Of a stretch of 64,000 nucleotides of DNA, positions 55,363 through 63,886 are shown piece by piece. Every line of letters begins with the position of its first letter. The first letter of the stretch is position 1. The stretch is from the NCBI RefSeq assembly GCF_016464705.1, contig NZ_JAEHOB010000010.1, positions 151,112 to 215,111 on the forward strand. Direction: 5' to 3'. The stretch is from Qaidamihabitans albus (GTDB lineage Bacteria > Actinomycetota > Actinomycetes > Mycobacteriales > Pseudonocardiaceae). Made by a program: the position numbers and the translations under genes. Below the pieces are notes generated by a model, which was given only the letters and a program-made list of their open reading frames with translations, did not search any database and had not been told where the DNA came from.

Positions 55363-56799
55363 CTACACCGAGGTGCCGTTGGCGACGTAGCCACTCAGGG
55401 CCGCGGCCAGCTCCGGATGCACGCGGGCCTGCAGCCTGGTGCCCTCCGGCGTGTGCTTCTCGTCGAGCACCTCGCCGTCGGCATGCGCGCGGGCCACCAG
55501 CTCGCCGCGCGTGTAGGGCACGAGGGCGTCGACGACCACCTGCGGCCGCGGCAGGAGCTCCGCGATCCGCTCGGCCAGCGCGCCGATGCCCTCACCGGTC
55601 CGTGCGGAGACGGCCAGCGCCCCCGGCAGCACGTGCCGGAGCCGTGCGAGCGTCACCTCGTCGGCCGCGTCGGACTTGTTGATCACCAGTAGCTCCTGCG
55701 GCAGCGGTTCACCGCGCCGCTCGGTGATTCCGGCCAGCACCTCACGCACCGCGTTGACCTGGCCCTCCGGCGCGGCGTCCGCCCCGTCGACGACATGCAC
55801 GAGCAGGTCCGCGCCGGCGGCCTCATCCAGCGTGGAGCGGAACGCGTCGACCAGCTGGTGCGGCAGGTGCCGTACGAAGCCGACCGTGTCGGTCAGCGTG
55901 TACGTCCGGCCGTCCGGCGTTGCCGAGCGGCGGGTCGTCGGGTCCAGAGTGGCGAACAGCGCGTCCTCGACCAGCACACCGGCGCCCGTGATGGCGTTCA
56001 GCAGGCTCGACTTGCCCGCGTTGGTGTAACCGACGATGGCGACGCTCGGAACCTCCCGCGCGAGCCTTCGGCCGCGCTTGGTGTCCCGGATGGTGTCCAT
56101 CGCGGCGATCTCGCGGCGCAGCTTGGCGACCCGCTTGCTGATCCGCCGACGGTCGGTCTCCAGCTTCGTCTCACCAGGGCCACGGAGGCCGACGCCGCCG
56201 CCCGCACCACCGGCACGGCCACCGGCCTGCCTGGACAGCGACTCGCCCCAGCCCCGCAGCCGCGGGATCAGGTACTGCAGCTGGGCCAGCTCGACCTGCG
56301 CCTTGCCCTCGCGCGAGCGGGCGTGCTGCGCGAAGATGTCGAGGATCAGCGCGGTCCGGTCGATCACCTTGACCTTGAGCTTCGCCTCGAGCTGGCGCAG
56401 CTGGCCAGGTGAGAGCTCACCGTCGCAGATCACCGTGTCGGCGCCGGTCGCCCGGACGATATCGCCCAGCTCGCGCACCTTGCCCGACCCGATGTAGGTG
56501 GCCGGGTCCGGCCGCGACCTGCGCTGCACGAGCCCCTCGAGCACCTCCGAGCCCGCGGTCTCGGCGAGCCTGGCCAGCTCGGCCAGTGACGCCTCCGACT
56601 GCGCGGCGGTGCCTTCCGTCCAGACACCGGCGAGCACCACGCGCTCGAGCCGGAGCTGCCGGTATTCGACCTCGGTGACGTCGTCGAGCTCGGTGGAAAG
56701 GCCCGCGACCCGGCGCAGCGACGCGCGGTCCTCGAGCTCCAGCTCACCGGGCGAGAGCTCGATCTCGTCGAGCGAATCGTTGTGTGTCAGTTCTGTCAT
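55363..56799 (-). CDS. hflX: HflX, ribosome-associated GTPase
   Basis: 478 aa Obg-HflX GTPase that splits stalled or stress-hibernating ribosomes. N-terminal HflX domain to about 235 (DPATYIGSGKVREL), Gly-rich linker, G domain with GYTNAGKSSL, DTVGFVRHLPHQLVDAF and NKSD motifs, and short C-terminal domain. ATG 56797-56799 with GGAGAAACG upstream; the frame to 56955 is noncoding. Downstream of the dapF-miaA region as in other actinobacteria. Confidence 0.96.
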   Translation of the reverse strand: MTELTHNDSLDEIELSPGELELEDRASLRRVAGLSTELDDVTEVEYRQLRLERVVLAGVWTEGTAAQSEASLAELARLAETAGSEVLEGLVQRRSRPDPATYIGSGKVRELGDIVRATGADTVICDGELSPGQLRQLEAKLKVKVIDRTALILDIFAQHARSREGKAQVELAQLQYLIPRLRGWGESLSRQAGGRAGGAGGGVGLRGPGETKLETDRRRISKRVAKLRREIAAMDTIRDTKRGRRLAREVPSVAIVGYTNAGKSSLLNAITGAGVLVEDALFATLDPTTRRSATPDGRTYTLTDTVGFVRHLPHQLVDAFRSTLDEAAGADLLVHVVDGADAAPEGQVNAVREVLAGITERRGEPLPQELLVINKSDAADEVTLARLRHVLPGALAVSARTGEGIGALAERIAELLPRPQVVVDALVPYTRGELVARAHADGEVLDEKHTPEGTRLQARVHPELAAALSGYVANGTSV

Positions 56800-56842
56800 C
56801 GTTTCTCCATCGTCCCACGGTTCGCGGGATTCGCCGAACGCA

Positions 56843-57346
56843 TTACCGGCTCGGGTACATCGCGATGTACACGGCCGTGCGCTCGGCATCGGGGTGTACC
56901 GGCTTGGCTGCGAACTCCTCGAGCAGCTTCTGCAGCCGCTCCCGGAAGGCCGCACGATCCTCGGGCGGTACCTGCGCGACCAGGCGCCATTGGTCCAGCT
57001 CGGCCGGGTCGATCTCGGCGACCTCGGCGAGGTACGCCTCGAGCGCCGCCTCGCCGATCGCGGGCCCGTACGCCGAGTCGTCGAGCTTCCAGGAAAGGCC
57101 GGTGGACAGGTACGGGATCTCCTTCGCGCCGCGGTTGCCCCGGCGCGCGGGCTGCGCTCGCAGGAAACCGGTCTCCACGAGCTTGCGCACGTGGTGCAGC
57201 GTGGTCGCGGGATCGCGGCCGAGCCGCTCGGCCAGCTCCTTGTTGGTCAGTGCCTCGGAATAGGTCAACCGGATGATGCGCATCCGTATTCCGGAGGCGA
57301 GGGCGCTCGCCTCCGCCTCGGTCGCCTTCCGTCGCTGTCGTGCCAC
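56843..57346 (-). CDS. ArsR-type winged-helix regulator
   Basis: 167 aa. N-terminal winged helix (ALTNKELAERLGRDPATTLHHVRKLVETGFL) about residues 32-65, then a helical C-terminal half with EIDPAELDQWRLVAQVPPEDRAAFRERL. No cysteine metal site, so probably not a metal sensor. GTG start 57344-57346, 20 bp from a palindrome in front of the divergent transporter gene, which suggests it represses that gene and itself. Confidence 0.87.
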   Translation of the reverse strand: MARQRRKATEAEASALASGIRMRIIRLTYSEALTNKELAERLGRDPATTLHHVRKLVETGFLRAQPARRGNRGAKEIPYLSTGLSWKLDDSAYGPAIGEAALEAYLAEVAEIDPAELDQWRLVAQVPPEDRAAFRERLQKLLEEFAAKPVHPDAERTAVYIAMYPSR

Positions 57347-57365
57347 CGAGCCAGCCTAGGGCAAA

Positions 57366-57400
57366 AGTGATTGACAGTTTCAAATCACTCGGCCAGGCTA
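57366..57400. promoter_or_regulatory. Palindrome and promoter for the MFS operon
   Basis: Arms AGTGATT (57366-57372) and AATCACT (57383-57389) flank a likely -35 box TTGACA (57371-57376); a CAGGCT -10 candidate follows after 17 nt (57394-57399). An operator overlapping -35 fits repression by the adjacent ArsR-type protein. Predicted transcription start falls at about the GTG at 57406. Confidence 0.55.
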
Positions 57401-57405
57401 CCTCC

Positions 57406-58662
57406 GTGCGCGGCGGCTCCCTCTGGTTCCATCCCGATTTCCGGCGGCTCTGGGCCGGGGACACGGCCAGCCAGTTCGGCACGTTCGTCGGTCAGACGGT
57501 GCTGCCCGTGCTCGCCGCCACCGTGCTTGCCGCGTCACCGCTCGAAATGGGTGTGCTGAGGGCGGCGGAGCACGCGGCATTCCTCGTGCTCGGACTGCCC
57601 GCCGGAGTCTGGGTGGACCGGATGCGCCGCAGGCCCCTGATGCTGCGTGCGGACCTGGTCCGCGGGGCCGTGCTGCTGAGCGTGCCACTGGCGTGGTGGG
57701 CCGGCGCGCTCACGCTGTCCCACCTGATCGTCGTGGCGCTGCTGGTCGGCGTGTGCACGCTGTTCTTCGACATCGCCTACCAGTCGTACCTGCCGTCGCT
57801 GGTCGGGCGGGCCAGGCTCGTCGAGGGCAACGCGAAACTCCAGGTCAGCCAGTCGGTGGCCAACGTGACCGGGCCGGGCATCGCCGGAACGCTCGCGCAG
57901 GTGCTCGGCGCCGCGAACGCGGTGACGGCTGTCGGGCTCGGCTACTTCGTGTCGGCGTCGTGCCTGCTGCGTATCCGCGCGCGCGAACCGGAACCGGAGA
58001 GGAAGGACGGGACGAGGCTGCGCGCCGAGATGGCCGAGGGCCTGCGGTTCGTGTACGGCAAACCCGACCTGCGCGCCATCACGGCCTGCACTGCCTGGGG
58101 GAACTTCGCAGGTGGCGCCTTCCTCGCCGTCGAGGTGCTGTTCCTGATGAGGAACCTCGGACTTTCGCCCGCGGGCGTCGGTGCGGTCCTTGCCGCCGCG
58201 GGTGGCGGCGGCGTGCTCGGGGCGGTCACCGCCGGCTGGTGGATGCGCCTCGCCGGGCAGGCACGAGCCGTGTGGCTGGTGCCCCTGGTGACCTTCCCGG
58301 CCCAGTTCCTCGTGCCGCTCTCCGCCCCCGGCTGGCGCGTCGGGCTCGCGGTGGCCGCGCTGGCGCTCGTCGGCTACGGCGGTGTCGTCTACAACGTCGC
58401 CCAGGTCAGCTACCGGCAGGCGATCTGCCCGGACCGGCTGCTCGGGCGGATGAACGCGAGCGTCCGGACCCTCGTCTGGGGCGTGCTGCCGCTGGGCAGC
58501 CTGCTCGGCGGTGTGCTGGGCGAGTCGATCGGGGTCCATGCGACGGTGTGGGTGACGGCCGCCGCCATGGCCGGATCCCCGCTGTGGGTGCTGTGCTCAC
58601 CGCTGCGCCGCATGCGGGACGTCCCTGTCACAGCCGCGGACGCGGCCTCGTCCCCTCCTTGA
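57406..58662 (+). CDS. MFS transporter, multidrug-efflux type
   Basis: About 418 aa with 12 membrane segments. MFS family of the MdrR/enterobactin-exporter kind: GVWVDRMRRRPLML is the loop 2-3 motif, and FDIAYQSYLPSLVGRARLVEGNAKLQVSQSVANVTGPGIAG is characteristic. GTG 57406 chosen because the palindrome/-35 region covers the earlier GTG at 57367; the mRNA would be leaderless. Followed by doxX and a methyltransferase. Substrate unknown. Confidence 0.88.
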   Translation: MRGGSLWFHPDFRRLWAGDTASQFGTFVGQTVLPVLAATVLAASPLEMGVLRAAEHAAFLVLGLPAGVWVDRMRRRPLMLRADLVRGAVLLSVPLAWWAGALTLSHLIVVALLVGVCTLFFDIAYQSYLPSLVGRARLVEGNAKLQVSQSVANVTGPGIAGTLAQVLGAANAVTAVGLGYFVSASCLLRIRAREPEPERKDGTRLRAEMAEGLRFVYGKPDLRAITACTAWGNFAGGAFLAVEVLFLMRNLGLSPAGVGAVLAAAGGGGVLGAVTAGWWMRLAGQARAVWLVPLVTFPAQFLVPLSAPGWRVGLAVAALALVGYGGVVYNVAQVSYRQAICPDRLLGRMNASVRTLVWGVLPLGSLLGGVLGESIGVHATVWVTAAAMAGSPLWVLCSPLRRMRDVPVTAADAASSPP

Positions 58663-58680
58663 CACGAGGAGAGGAGTTTC

Positions 58681-59040
58681 ATGAACGTCGCACTGTGGAT
58701 CTGCCAGGGCATCCTCGCCACCTTCTGCGCGATCTCGGGCAGCACGAAGTCCACCATGTCGAAGGAGCGGATGCTCGCCACCGGGCAGACCGGTGTCCGG
58801 GAATTCCCGTTGCCGGTGATCCGGATCGTCGCTGCGGCCGAACTGCTCGCCGTGCCCGGCCTCGTCCTGCCGTGGTGGACGGGGATCGCGCCGGTGCTGA
58901 CCCCGCTCGCGGCGTCCGGATTCGGTATCGTCATGATCGGCGCCGCCGTCGCGCACAGCAGGCTCCGCGAGCCCGTCGCGGTCTCGGTCAACATCGCACT
59001 GCTGGCGTTGTGTCTGTTCGTGGCCATCGGGAGGTTCTGA
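58681..59040 (+). CDS. DoxX-like membrane protein
   Basis: 119 aa, four membrane segments, DoxX/SURF4-like fold (GSTKSTMSKERMLATGQTGVREFPLPVIRIVAAAELLAVPGLVLPWWT). ATG 58681 with AGGAGAGGAG upstream, 18 nt after the MFS gene. Members often associate with redox-stress functions; role here unknown. Confidence 0.85.
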   Translation: MNVALWICQGILATFCAISGSTKSTMSKERMLATGQTGVREFPLPVIRIVAAAELLAVPGLVLPWWTGIAPVLTPLAASGFGIVMIGAAVAHSRLREPVAVSVNIALLALCLFVAIGRF

Positions 59041-59054
59041 TCGACGACTTCGGC

Positions 59055-59894
59055 GTGGACCCGGCCAACACCGACGCGGCGAGGGCCTGGGACGGCGAGT
59101 ACGGCGAGTTCTGGGCGGGGCAGGCGGCGCGCTTCGACGACTTCATCGCCGGGTACCGGGCGCGCTTCCTGGCGGCCACCCGGATCACCGGCGGCGAGCG
59201 GGTACTCGACATCGGCTGCGGCAACGGTCAGACCACGCGGGACGCCGCCCGGCTCGCCGGGTCCGGCTCCGTGCTCGGTGTCGACCTGTCGTCGAGCATG
59301 CTCGAAACGGCGCGCAGGCTCGCGGCCGAGCGGGACATCGGCAACGCCTCGTTCGTTCGGGCGGACGCCCAGGTTCACTCCTTCGAACGACGAAGCTTCG
59401 ATGTCGCGATCAGCCGGACCGGGGTCATGTTCTTCGGTGACCCCGTGGCGGCGTTCGCCAATATCGCCACGGCTCTGCGTGACGGCGGGCGGCTCGTGCT
59501 GCTGGTCTGGCAGGAGGAGCGGCACAACCCGTGGGTCACCGAGATCGTGCGGGCACTCGCGGGTGAAGGGCCGGTGCCGCGTCCGCCCGCGGACGCCCCC
59601 TGCGCCTTCGCCCTCGCCGATCCCCGCCGCACGCGCACGATCCTCACCGCGGCGGGGTTCAATGCGATCGCCTTCGACGATGTGCGGGAGCACGTGTACC
59701 TCGGCCCGGACGCGGCACGGGCCTACCGCTTCGTGCTCGGTCTTGGGCACGTGCGCTCGGTGCTGGCGCGGCTGGACGAGCGCGACCACCCCCGCGCACT
59801 CGGCGCCCTGCGCGAGTCCATCGCCGCGCACACCACGGCCGACGGCGTCCGGTACCCGTCGGCCGCCTGGCTCGTCCGGGCCAGGCTCAGCTGA
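59055..59894 (+). CDS. SAM-dependent methyltransferase (class I)
   Basis: About 279 aa. SAM-binding motif VLDIGCGNGQTTRDAA, DLSSSML at the end of beta-2, and FDVAISRTGVMFFGDP; methyltransferase type 11/UbiE-like. The frame is open upstream to the DoxX stop and reads ...LIDDFGVDPAN, but has no ATG, GTG or TTG near the strong GGGAGG at 59029-59034; GTG 59055 is 20 nt from it. An ATC at 59040 would be ideally spaced. Tail overlaps dapF by 8 nt. Substrate unknown. Confidence 0.82.
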   Translation: MDPANTDAARAWDGEYGEFWAGQAARFDDFIAGYRARFLAATRITGGERVLDIGCGNGQTTRDAARLAGSGSVLGVDLSSSMLETARRLAAERDIGNASFVRADAQVHSFERRSFDVAISRTGVMFFGDPVAAFANIATALRDGGRLVLLVWQEERHNPWVTEIVRALAGEGPVPRPPADAPCAFALADPRRTRTILTAAGFNAIAFDDVREHVYLGPDAARAYRFVLGLGHVRSVLARLDERDHPRALGALRESIAAHTTADGVRYPSAAWLVRARLS

Positions 59895-60711
59895 GCGCGC
59901 TCCACCAGGACTCGTCGAGCTCACCGCGCGCGACGAACACGGCAGGCCCGGTGAGCGAGGACGTCTCCCGCTCCACCGTCACGGTCAACCGCCCACCCGG
60001 AACGTCTACTGTGGACGATCCGGTGTCGGTACCGCCCAGGTGCAGGACGGCGGCCACCGCGGCGACCGTCCCGGTGCCGCAGGCGCGCGTCTCCCCCACG
60101 CCGCGCTCGTGCACGCGCATCCGCAGCGCCCGCTCGCCCAGTACGTTGACGAACTCGAGGTTCACCCCGTCCGGGAAGAAGTCGGTGTCGAAGCGAGGCT
60201 GCTCGCGCAGGTCGAGCGTCGCGACGTCGTCGTCGATCGTGGACACCAGATGGGGGTTGCCGACGTCCACCGCGACGCCCGAGAGCTCCTGGCCGCCGAC
60301 GATCGTCACCGAGGTGCCGGTGATCCGCGCCGGACCCATCTGGACGGTGACCGAGCGGTCGGGATGCACCCGCACCGGCCGGTCCCCGGACCGGCTGCCC
60401 ACCACGAACTCAGGGCCCGGCTCCAGCCCGGCCTCCACCAGGAAGCGGGCGAACACACGCACCCCGTTGCCGCACATCTCGGCGACCGAACCGTCGGCGT
60501 TGCGGTAGTCCATGAACCATTCCCCCGCCGAGGGAAGGCCGAGGGCGGCCGAGCGCACGACGCGGAGCACGCCGTCGGCGCCGAGTCCGCGTTGCCGGTC
60601 GCACAGTGCGGCGACCCGCTCGGGCGTCAGGTCGAGCATGCCCGACGCGTCGGGCAGCAGCACGAAGTCGTTCTGCGTGCCATGCCCTTTGAGGAACTCG
60701 ATACCACCCAT
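59887..60711 (-). CDS. dapF: Diaminopimelate epimerase
   Basis: 274 aa PLP-independent epimerase making meso-DAP from LL-DAP for lysine and peptidoglycan. Two-lobe fold with catalytic Cys in MCGNG (residue 80) and in ACGTGT (about 215); KGHGTQNDF near the N-terminus. ATG 60709-60711 or GTG 60715-60717, 4-10 nt after miaA, so the two are coupled. Functionally connects to the DAP-specific murE in this window. Confidence 0.97.
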   Translation of the reverse strand: MGGIEFLKGHGTQNDFVLLPDASGMLDLTPERVAALCDRQRGLGADGVLRVVRSAALGLPSAGEWFMDYRNADGSVAEMCGNGVRVFARFLVEAGLEPGPEFVVGSRSGDRPVRVHPDRSVTVQMGPARITGTSVTIVGGQELSGVAVDVGNPHLVSTIDDDVATLDLREQPRFDTDFFPDGVNLEFVNVLGERALRMRVHERGVGETRACGTGTVAAVAAVLHLGGTDTGSSTVDVPGGRLTVTVERETSSLTGPAVFVARGELDESWWSALS

Positions 60712-60721
60712 GGGCACCAGA

Positions 60722-61624
60722 TTACGGGTCGAGCGCCGCCAGCACCTGCTCGGTCAGTCCTTCGGCGGCACCGTCGAACCACCGGATCCGGCCGTCCCGC
60801 CGGAACCAGGATCTTTGCCTGCGCACGAAGCGCCGGGTGGCCGTCGCTGTCGCCGCGGCGGCGGCCGCGAAGTCCGCGCCGGAGTCAATCGCCTCGAGCA
60901 CCTGCTGGTAGCCGAGGGCCCGCGACGCCGTCCTCCCCTGCCGCAGTCCTCTCGCCTCCAGCGCCCGCACCTCGTCGACGAGTCCCTCGGCGAACATGTG
61001 CTCGACCCGCCGCTCGACCCGGTCGTCGAGCGCGGCGACGGCCCGGTCGACGCCGATCAGCGCCGTGTCGTAGCGCGGCGGGCCCGGCCGGGGCAGGTTC
61101 GCGGAGAACGGCCTGCCGGTGATCTCGACGACCTCCAGCGCCCGCACGATGCGCCGCACGTTCGAAGGCAGGATCGCCTCGGCGGCCGGCGGATCCAGCT
61201 CCGTGAGCCGGGCGTGCAGCTCCGCGGCGCCGAGCTCGGCCGCCTCGTCCTCCAGCCGGGCGCGCACCGCGGGGTCCGTGCCGGGAAAGCGCAGGTCGTC
61301 GAGAACGGCCTGGATGTAGAGGCCCGAGCCGCCGACGAGCACCGGCACGCGGCCCGCCGCCAGCAGCCGTTCGACACACGCGCGGGCGTCGCGCTGGTAG
61401 GCGGCCACGGACGCGGTCTCGGTCACGTCCAGCACGTCGAGCAGGTGGTGCGGCACCCCCCTCCGCTCCTGCGGCGTGGCCTTCGCCGTGCCGATGTCCA
61501 TCCCGCGGTAGAGCTGCATGGCATCGGCGTTGAGCACCTCGCCACCGAGGGCCAGCGCGACCTCGACGCCGAGCGCCGTCTTGCCGGTGGCGGTGGGGCC
61601 GACGACGGCGACCGGCCGGATCAC
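60722..61624 (-). CDS. miaA: tRNA dimethylallyltransferase
   Basis: 300 aa. Transfers a dimethylallyl group to A37 of tRNAs reading UNN codons. P-loop [10 protein letters not shown] at 9-18, [26 protein letters not shown], and [12 protein letters not shown] at the end. GTG 61622-61624 overlaps the upstream stop (GTGA); the frame to 61735 lies in the neighbouring gene. Standard length. Confidence 0.97.
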   Translation of the reverse strand: MIRPVAVVGPTATGKTALGVEVALALGGEVLNADAMQLYRGMDIGTAKATPQERRGVPHHLLDVLDVTETASVAAYQRDARACVERLLAAGRVPVLVGGSGLYIQAVLDDLRFPGTDPAVRARLEDEAAELGAAELHARLTELDPPAAEAILPSNVRRIVRALEVVEITGRPFSANLPRPGPPRYDTALIGVDRAVAALDDRVERRVEHMFAEGLVDEVRALEARGLRQGRTASRALGYQQVLEAIDSGADFAAAAAATATATRRFVRRQRSWFRRDGRIRWFDGAAEGLTEQVLAALDP

Positions 61625-62328
61625 GACCGCTCCCAGACCGCGACGTGGTAGGCGACCCCGAACGGCGCAGCCGAGTAACGCAGCTCGCCGTGCCAGCCAG
61701 GGGCCGCGCGGGCGAGACCGGCCAGCACCTGCCACGGCGCGCGGCCCACCGCGCCCAGCTCGGCGGCCAGCTCCGGCTCGATGGCCAACAGTGCATCGGC
61801 GTCCGCGCCGGCCAGGGCGGCGGCGACCTTCGCATCGAAGTCACCGGCCCGCTCGTCGGCGCTGCCAGGGGCCGAGGGGCCGTGCCGGTACGACCCGTCG
61901 CCGAGCACCAGGAGGCCGAGATCGCCGTCGGCCCGCGCCAGCCGCGTGCCGGTCTCCGCGCAGTCGGCCGGGCTCGCCCCGGCTGGCAGCAGCTCGGCCC
62001 GGACCGAGCCGGCACCGGCCTGTGCCCGCAGCCAGCCCGCGACGAGGACCGGCAGCGGCAGGTCGGCGGTGGGGCCGGCGGCAGGGCCCGCGCTCAGGCT
62101 GACCGGAACGTCCACCCCGTATCCCCGGAAGGAGCCGCACACCCCGGGCCCGATCGTCTCCCACCGAGGGCCTGCGCCCACGGCGATCCAGTTGGGCGCG
62201 GCCTCCGCCAGCCGGACCGCCGCCGCGACGCACGCCTCGCGTACGGCAGCGGTCGATTCGACCGAACCCGGTACCAGCTCGGGTACCAGCAGGGGAGGAT
62301 GGGGCACCACGACGGCTCGCGTGATCAC
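61621..62328 (-). CDS. LigB-like (class III extradiol dioxygenase fold) protein
   Basis: 235 aa, Ala-rich. N-terminal [13 protein letters not shown] resembles the metal-binding start of LigB/MEMO proteins; [21 protein letters not shown] is the other conserved block. Found next to miaA in actinobacteria (Rv2728c-type). No pathway for it in the window; function unknown. GTG 62326-62328 is preferred; the larger frames to 62898 and beyond are noncoding. Divergent from the DUF349 gene. Confidence 0.85.
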   Translation of the reverse strand: MITRAVVVPHPPLLVPELVPGSVESTAAVREACVAAAVRLAEAAPNWIAVGAGPRWETIGPGVCGSFRGYGVDVPVSLSAGPAAGPTADLPLPVLVAGWLRAQAGAGSVRAELLPAGASPADCAETGTRLARADGDLGLLVLGDGSYRHGPSAPGSADERAGDFDAKVAAALAGADADALLAIEPELAAELGAVGRAPWQVLAGLARAAPGWHGELRYSAAPFGVAYHVAVWERS

Positions 62329-62448
62329 GCGTTCCGAGGTTACCCGGCGGGGGATTCGCCCCACCGAACGAGGCACGGAGTACCGAGAAACGCGCTGACC
62401 TGTTTGAATGCGCCCAGGAAACCGAACACGCAAGACCCGGCCCCGCCC

Positions 62449-62475
62449 GCCCGCGGGGCGCCCGCCCCCGCGGGC
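62449..62475. other. Strong hairpin upstream of the DUF349 gene
   Basis: Arms GCCCGCGGGG (62449-62458) and CCCCGCGGGC (62466-62475), 10 bp, all G/C, loop 7 nt. It ends 23 nt before the ATG and just ahead of GAAGGAG. If transcribed it would form a stable leader hairpin; it could instead terminate read-through. Function not determined. Confidence 0.5.
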
Positions 62476-62498
62476 CGACTGGTGAGAAGGAGCCGGCA

Positions 62499-63830
62499 AT
62501 GGCCGAGCAGAACACCCCGAACGGCACCGACGTCCCGGCCCCGCACAAGGTGCCCCACGCCGCGGCCGGTACCGCCGGCGCGGCGCACGCCGCACCCCCG
62601 GTACCGGCCGCCGAACCGCACCCGTCGCGCTGGGGCCGGATCGACAGCGAGGGCACTGTGTACGTGCGCACCGAGGACGGCGAGCGTGTGGTCGGGGTCT
62701 GGCAGGCCGGTTCGCCCGACGAGGGCCTTGTGCACTTCGCCCGGCGCTTCGACGACCTGCGTACCGAGGTCGAGCTGCTGGAGACCCGGCTGACCTCGGG
62801 CGCGGGCGATCCCAAGCAGGCCCTCGCCAGCGCCGTCCACCTGCGCGACGGGCTCGCCGACGCGGCCGTCGTCGGGGATCTGCGGGCACTGCGGGCACGG
62901 GTCGAGCATGTCATCGGGCACGCGGAGCGCGCGCTGGAGCAGGTCAAGGAGCAGCGCGAGCAGGCGCGTGCGCAGGCGATCGAGCGCAAGCGGGAGCTGG
63001 CGGAGGAGGCCGAGACGATCGCCGCGGAGTCCACCCAGTGGAAGGCCGCGGGTGACCGGCTGCGGGCGATCCTGGACGAGTGGAAGACGATCAAGGGCGT
63101 CGACCGCAAGACCGACGACGAGCTGTGGAAGCGGTTCTCGAAGGCGCGGGAGGGCTTCAACCGCCGCCGCGGCTCGCACTTCGCCGAGCTGGACAAGCAG
63201 CGCGCGGTGGCCAAGCGCCGCAAGGAGGAGCTGATCGAGGAGGCGGAGGCGATCTCCGACTCCACCGACTGGGGCCCCACCGCGGGCCGGTACAAGGAAC
63301 TGATGGCGGAGTGGAAAGCCGCCGGCCGGGCGCCCAAGGACACCGACGACGCACTGTGGCAGCGGTTCCGGGCCGCGCAGGACGCGTTCTTCGCCCGGCG
63401 CTCGGCGGCGTTCTCCGAACGGGACGCGGAGTTCGCCGAGAACGCCGCCCGCAAGGAGGAGCTGCTCACCGAGGCGGAGAAGATCGACCCCGCGGCCAAC
63501 CTCGACGCGGCGAAGTCACAGCTGCGCAAGATCCAGGAGCGCTGGGACGAGATCGGCAAGGTGCCGCGTGAGCGCATCCGGGAGCTCGACGGCAGGCTCA
63601 AGACCGTGCAGGACCGGGTGCGCTCGGCGGAGGACTCGAAGTGGCGGCGCACCGATCCCGAGGCGCAGGCGCGGGCCGAGCAGTTCCGCGAGCGGGTCGA
63701 GCAGTTCGAGTCGCAGGCGGCCAAGGCGCGCGCCGCCGGGGACGAGCGCAGGGCGAAGAAGGCCGACGAGCAGGCCGCGCAGTGGCGGGAGTGGCTGGAC
63801 GCCGCCGAGAAGGCCATCGCCGACCGCTAG
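62499..63830 (+). CDS. DUF349 coiled-coil protein
   Basis: 443 aa. Pro/Ala-rich N-terminus, a short beta-rich region (WGRIDSEGTVYVRTEDGERVVGVW), then highly charged helices carrying three or four DUF349 repeats (WKAAGDRLRAILDEWKTIKGVDRKTDDELWKRF; WKAAGRAPKDTDDALWQRF; ERWDEIGKVPRERIRELD). Predicted coiled coil from about 85 to the end. Corresponds to Rv2731 by position. Cytoplasmic, role unknown. Its TAG is followed immediately by a 46-bp palindrome. Confidence 0.92.
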   Translation: MAEQNTPNGTDVPAPHKVPHAAAGTAGAAHAAPPVPAAEPHPSRWGRIDSEGTVYVRTEDGERVVGVWQAGSPDEGLVHFARRFDDLRTEVELLETRLTSGAGDPKQALASAVHLRDGLADAAVVGDLRALRARVEHVIGHAERALEQVKEQREQARAQAIERKRELAEEAETIAAESTQWKAAGDRLRAILDEWKTIKGVDRKTDDELWKRFSKAREGFNRRRGSHFAELDKQRAVAKRRKEELIEEAEAISDSTDWGPTAGRYKELMAEWKAAGRAPKDTDDALWQRFRAAQDAFFARRSAAFSERDAEFAENAARKEELLTEAEKIDPAANLDAAKSQLRKIQERWDEIGKVPRERIRELDGRLKTVQDRVRSAEDSKWRRTDPEAQARAEQFRERVEQFESQAAKARAAGDERRAKKADEQAAQWREWLDAAEKAIADR

Positions 63831-63876
63831 CTCGTGAGTGCGGAGACGAGTTAGAACTCGTCTCCGCACTCACGAG
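63831..63876. repeat. 46-bp palindrome, copy 4 (perfect)
   Basis: The two 22-nt halves are exact reverse complements around a 2-nt centre (AG at 63853-63854), so this is a perfect 22-bp stem, the most regular copy. It starts on the base after the DUF349 stop codon and ends 10 nt before the stop of the convergent partial gene. Confidence 0.92.
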
Positions 63877-63886
63877 GGCGGGACAG

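Noticed and set aside
61841..63817. 658-codon minus-strand frame opposite the DUF349 gene
   Set aside because: Ser/Arg-rich mirror of a charged coiled-coil gene; no recognisable domain.
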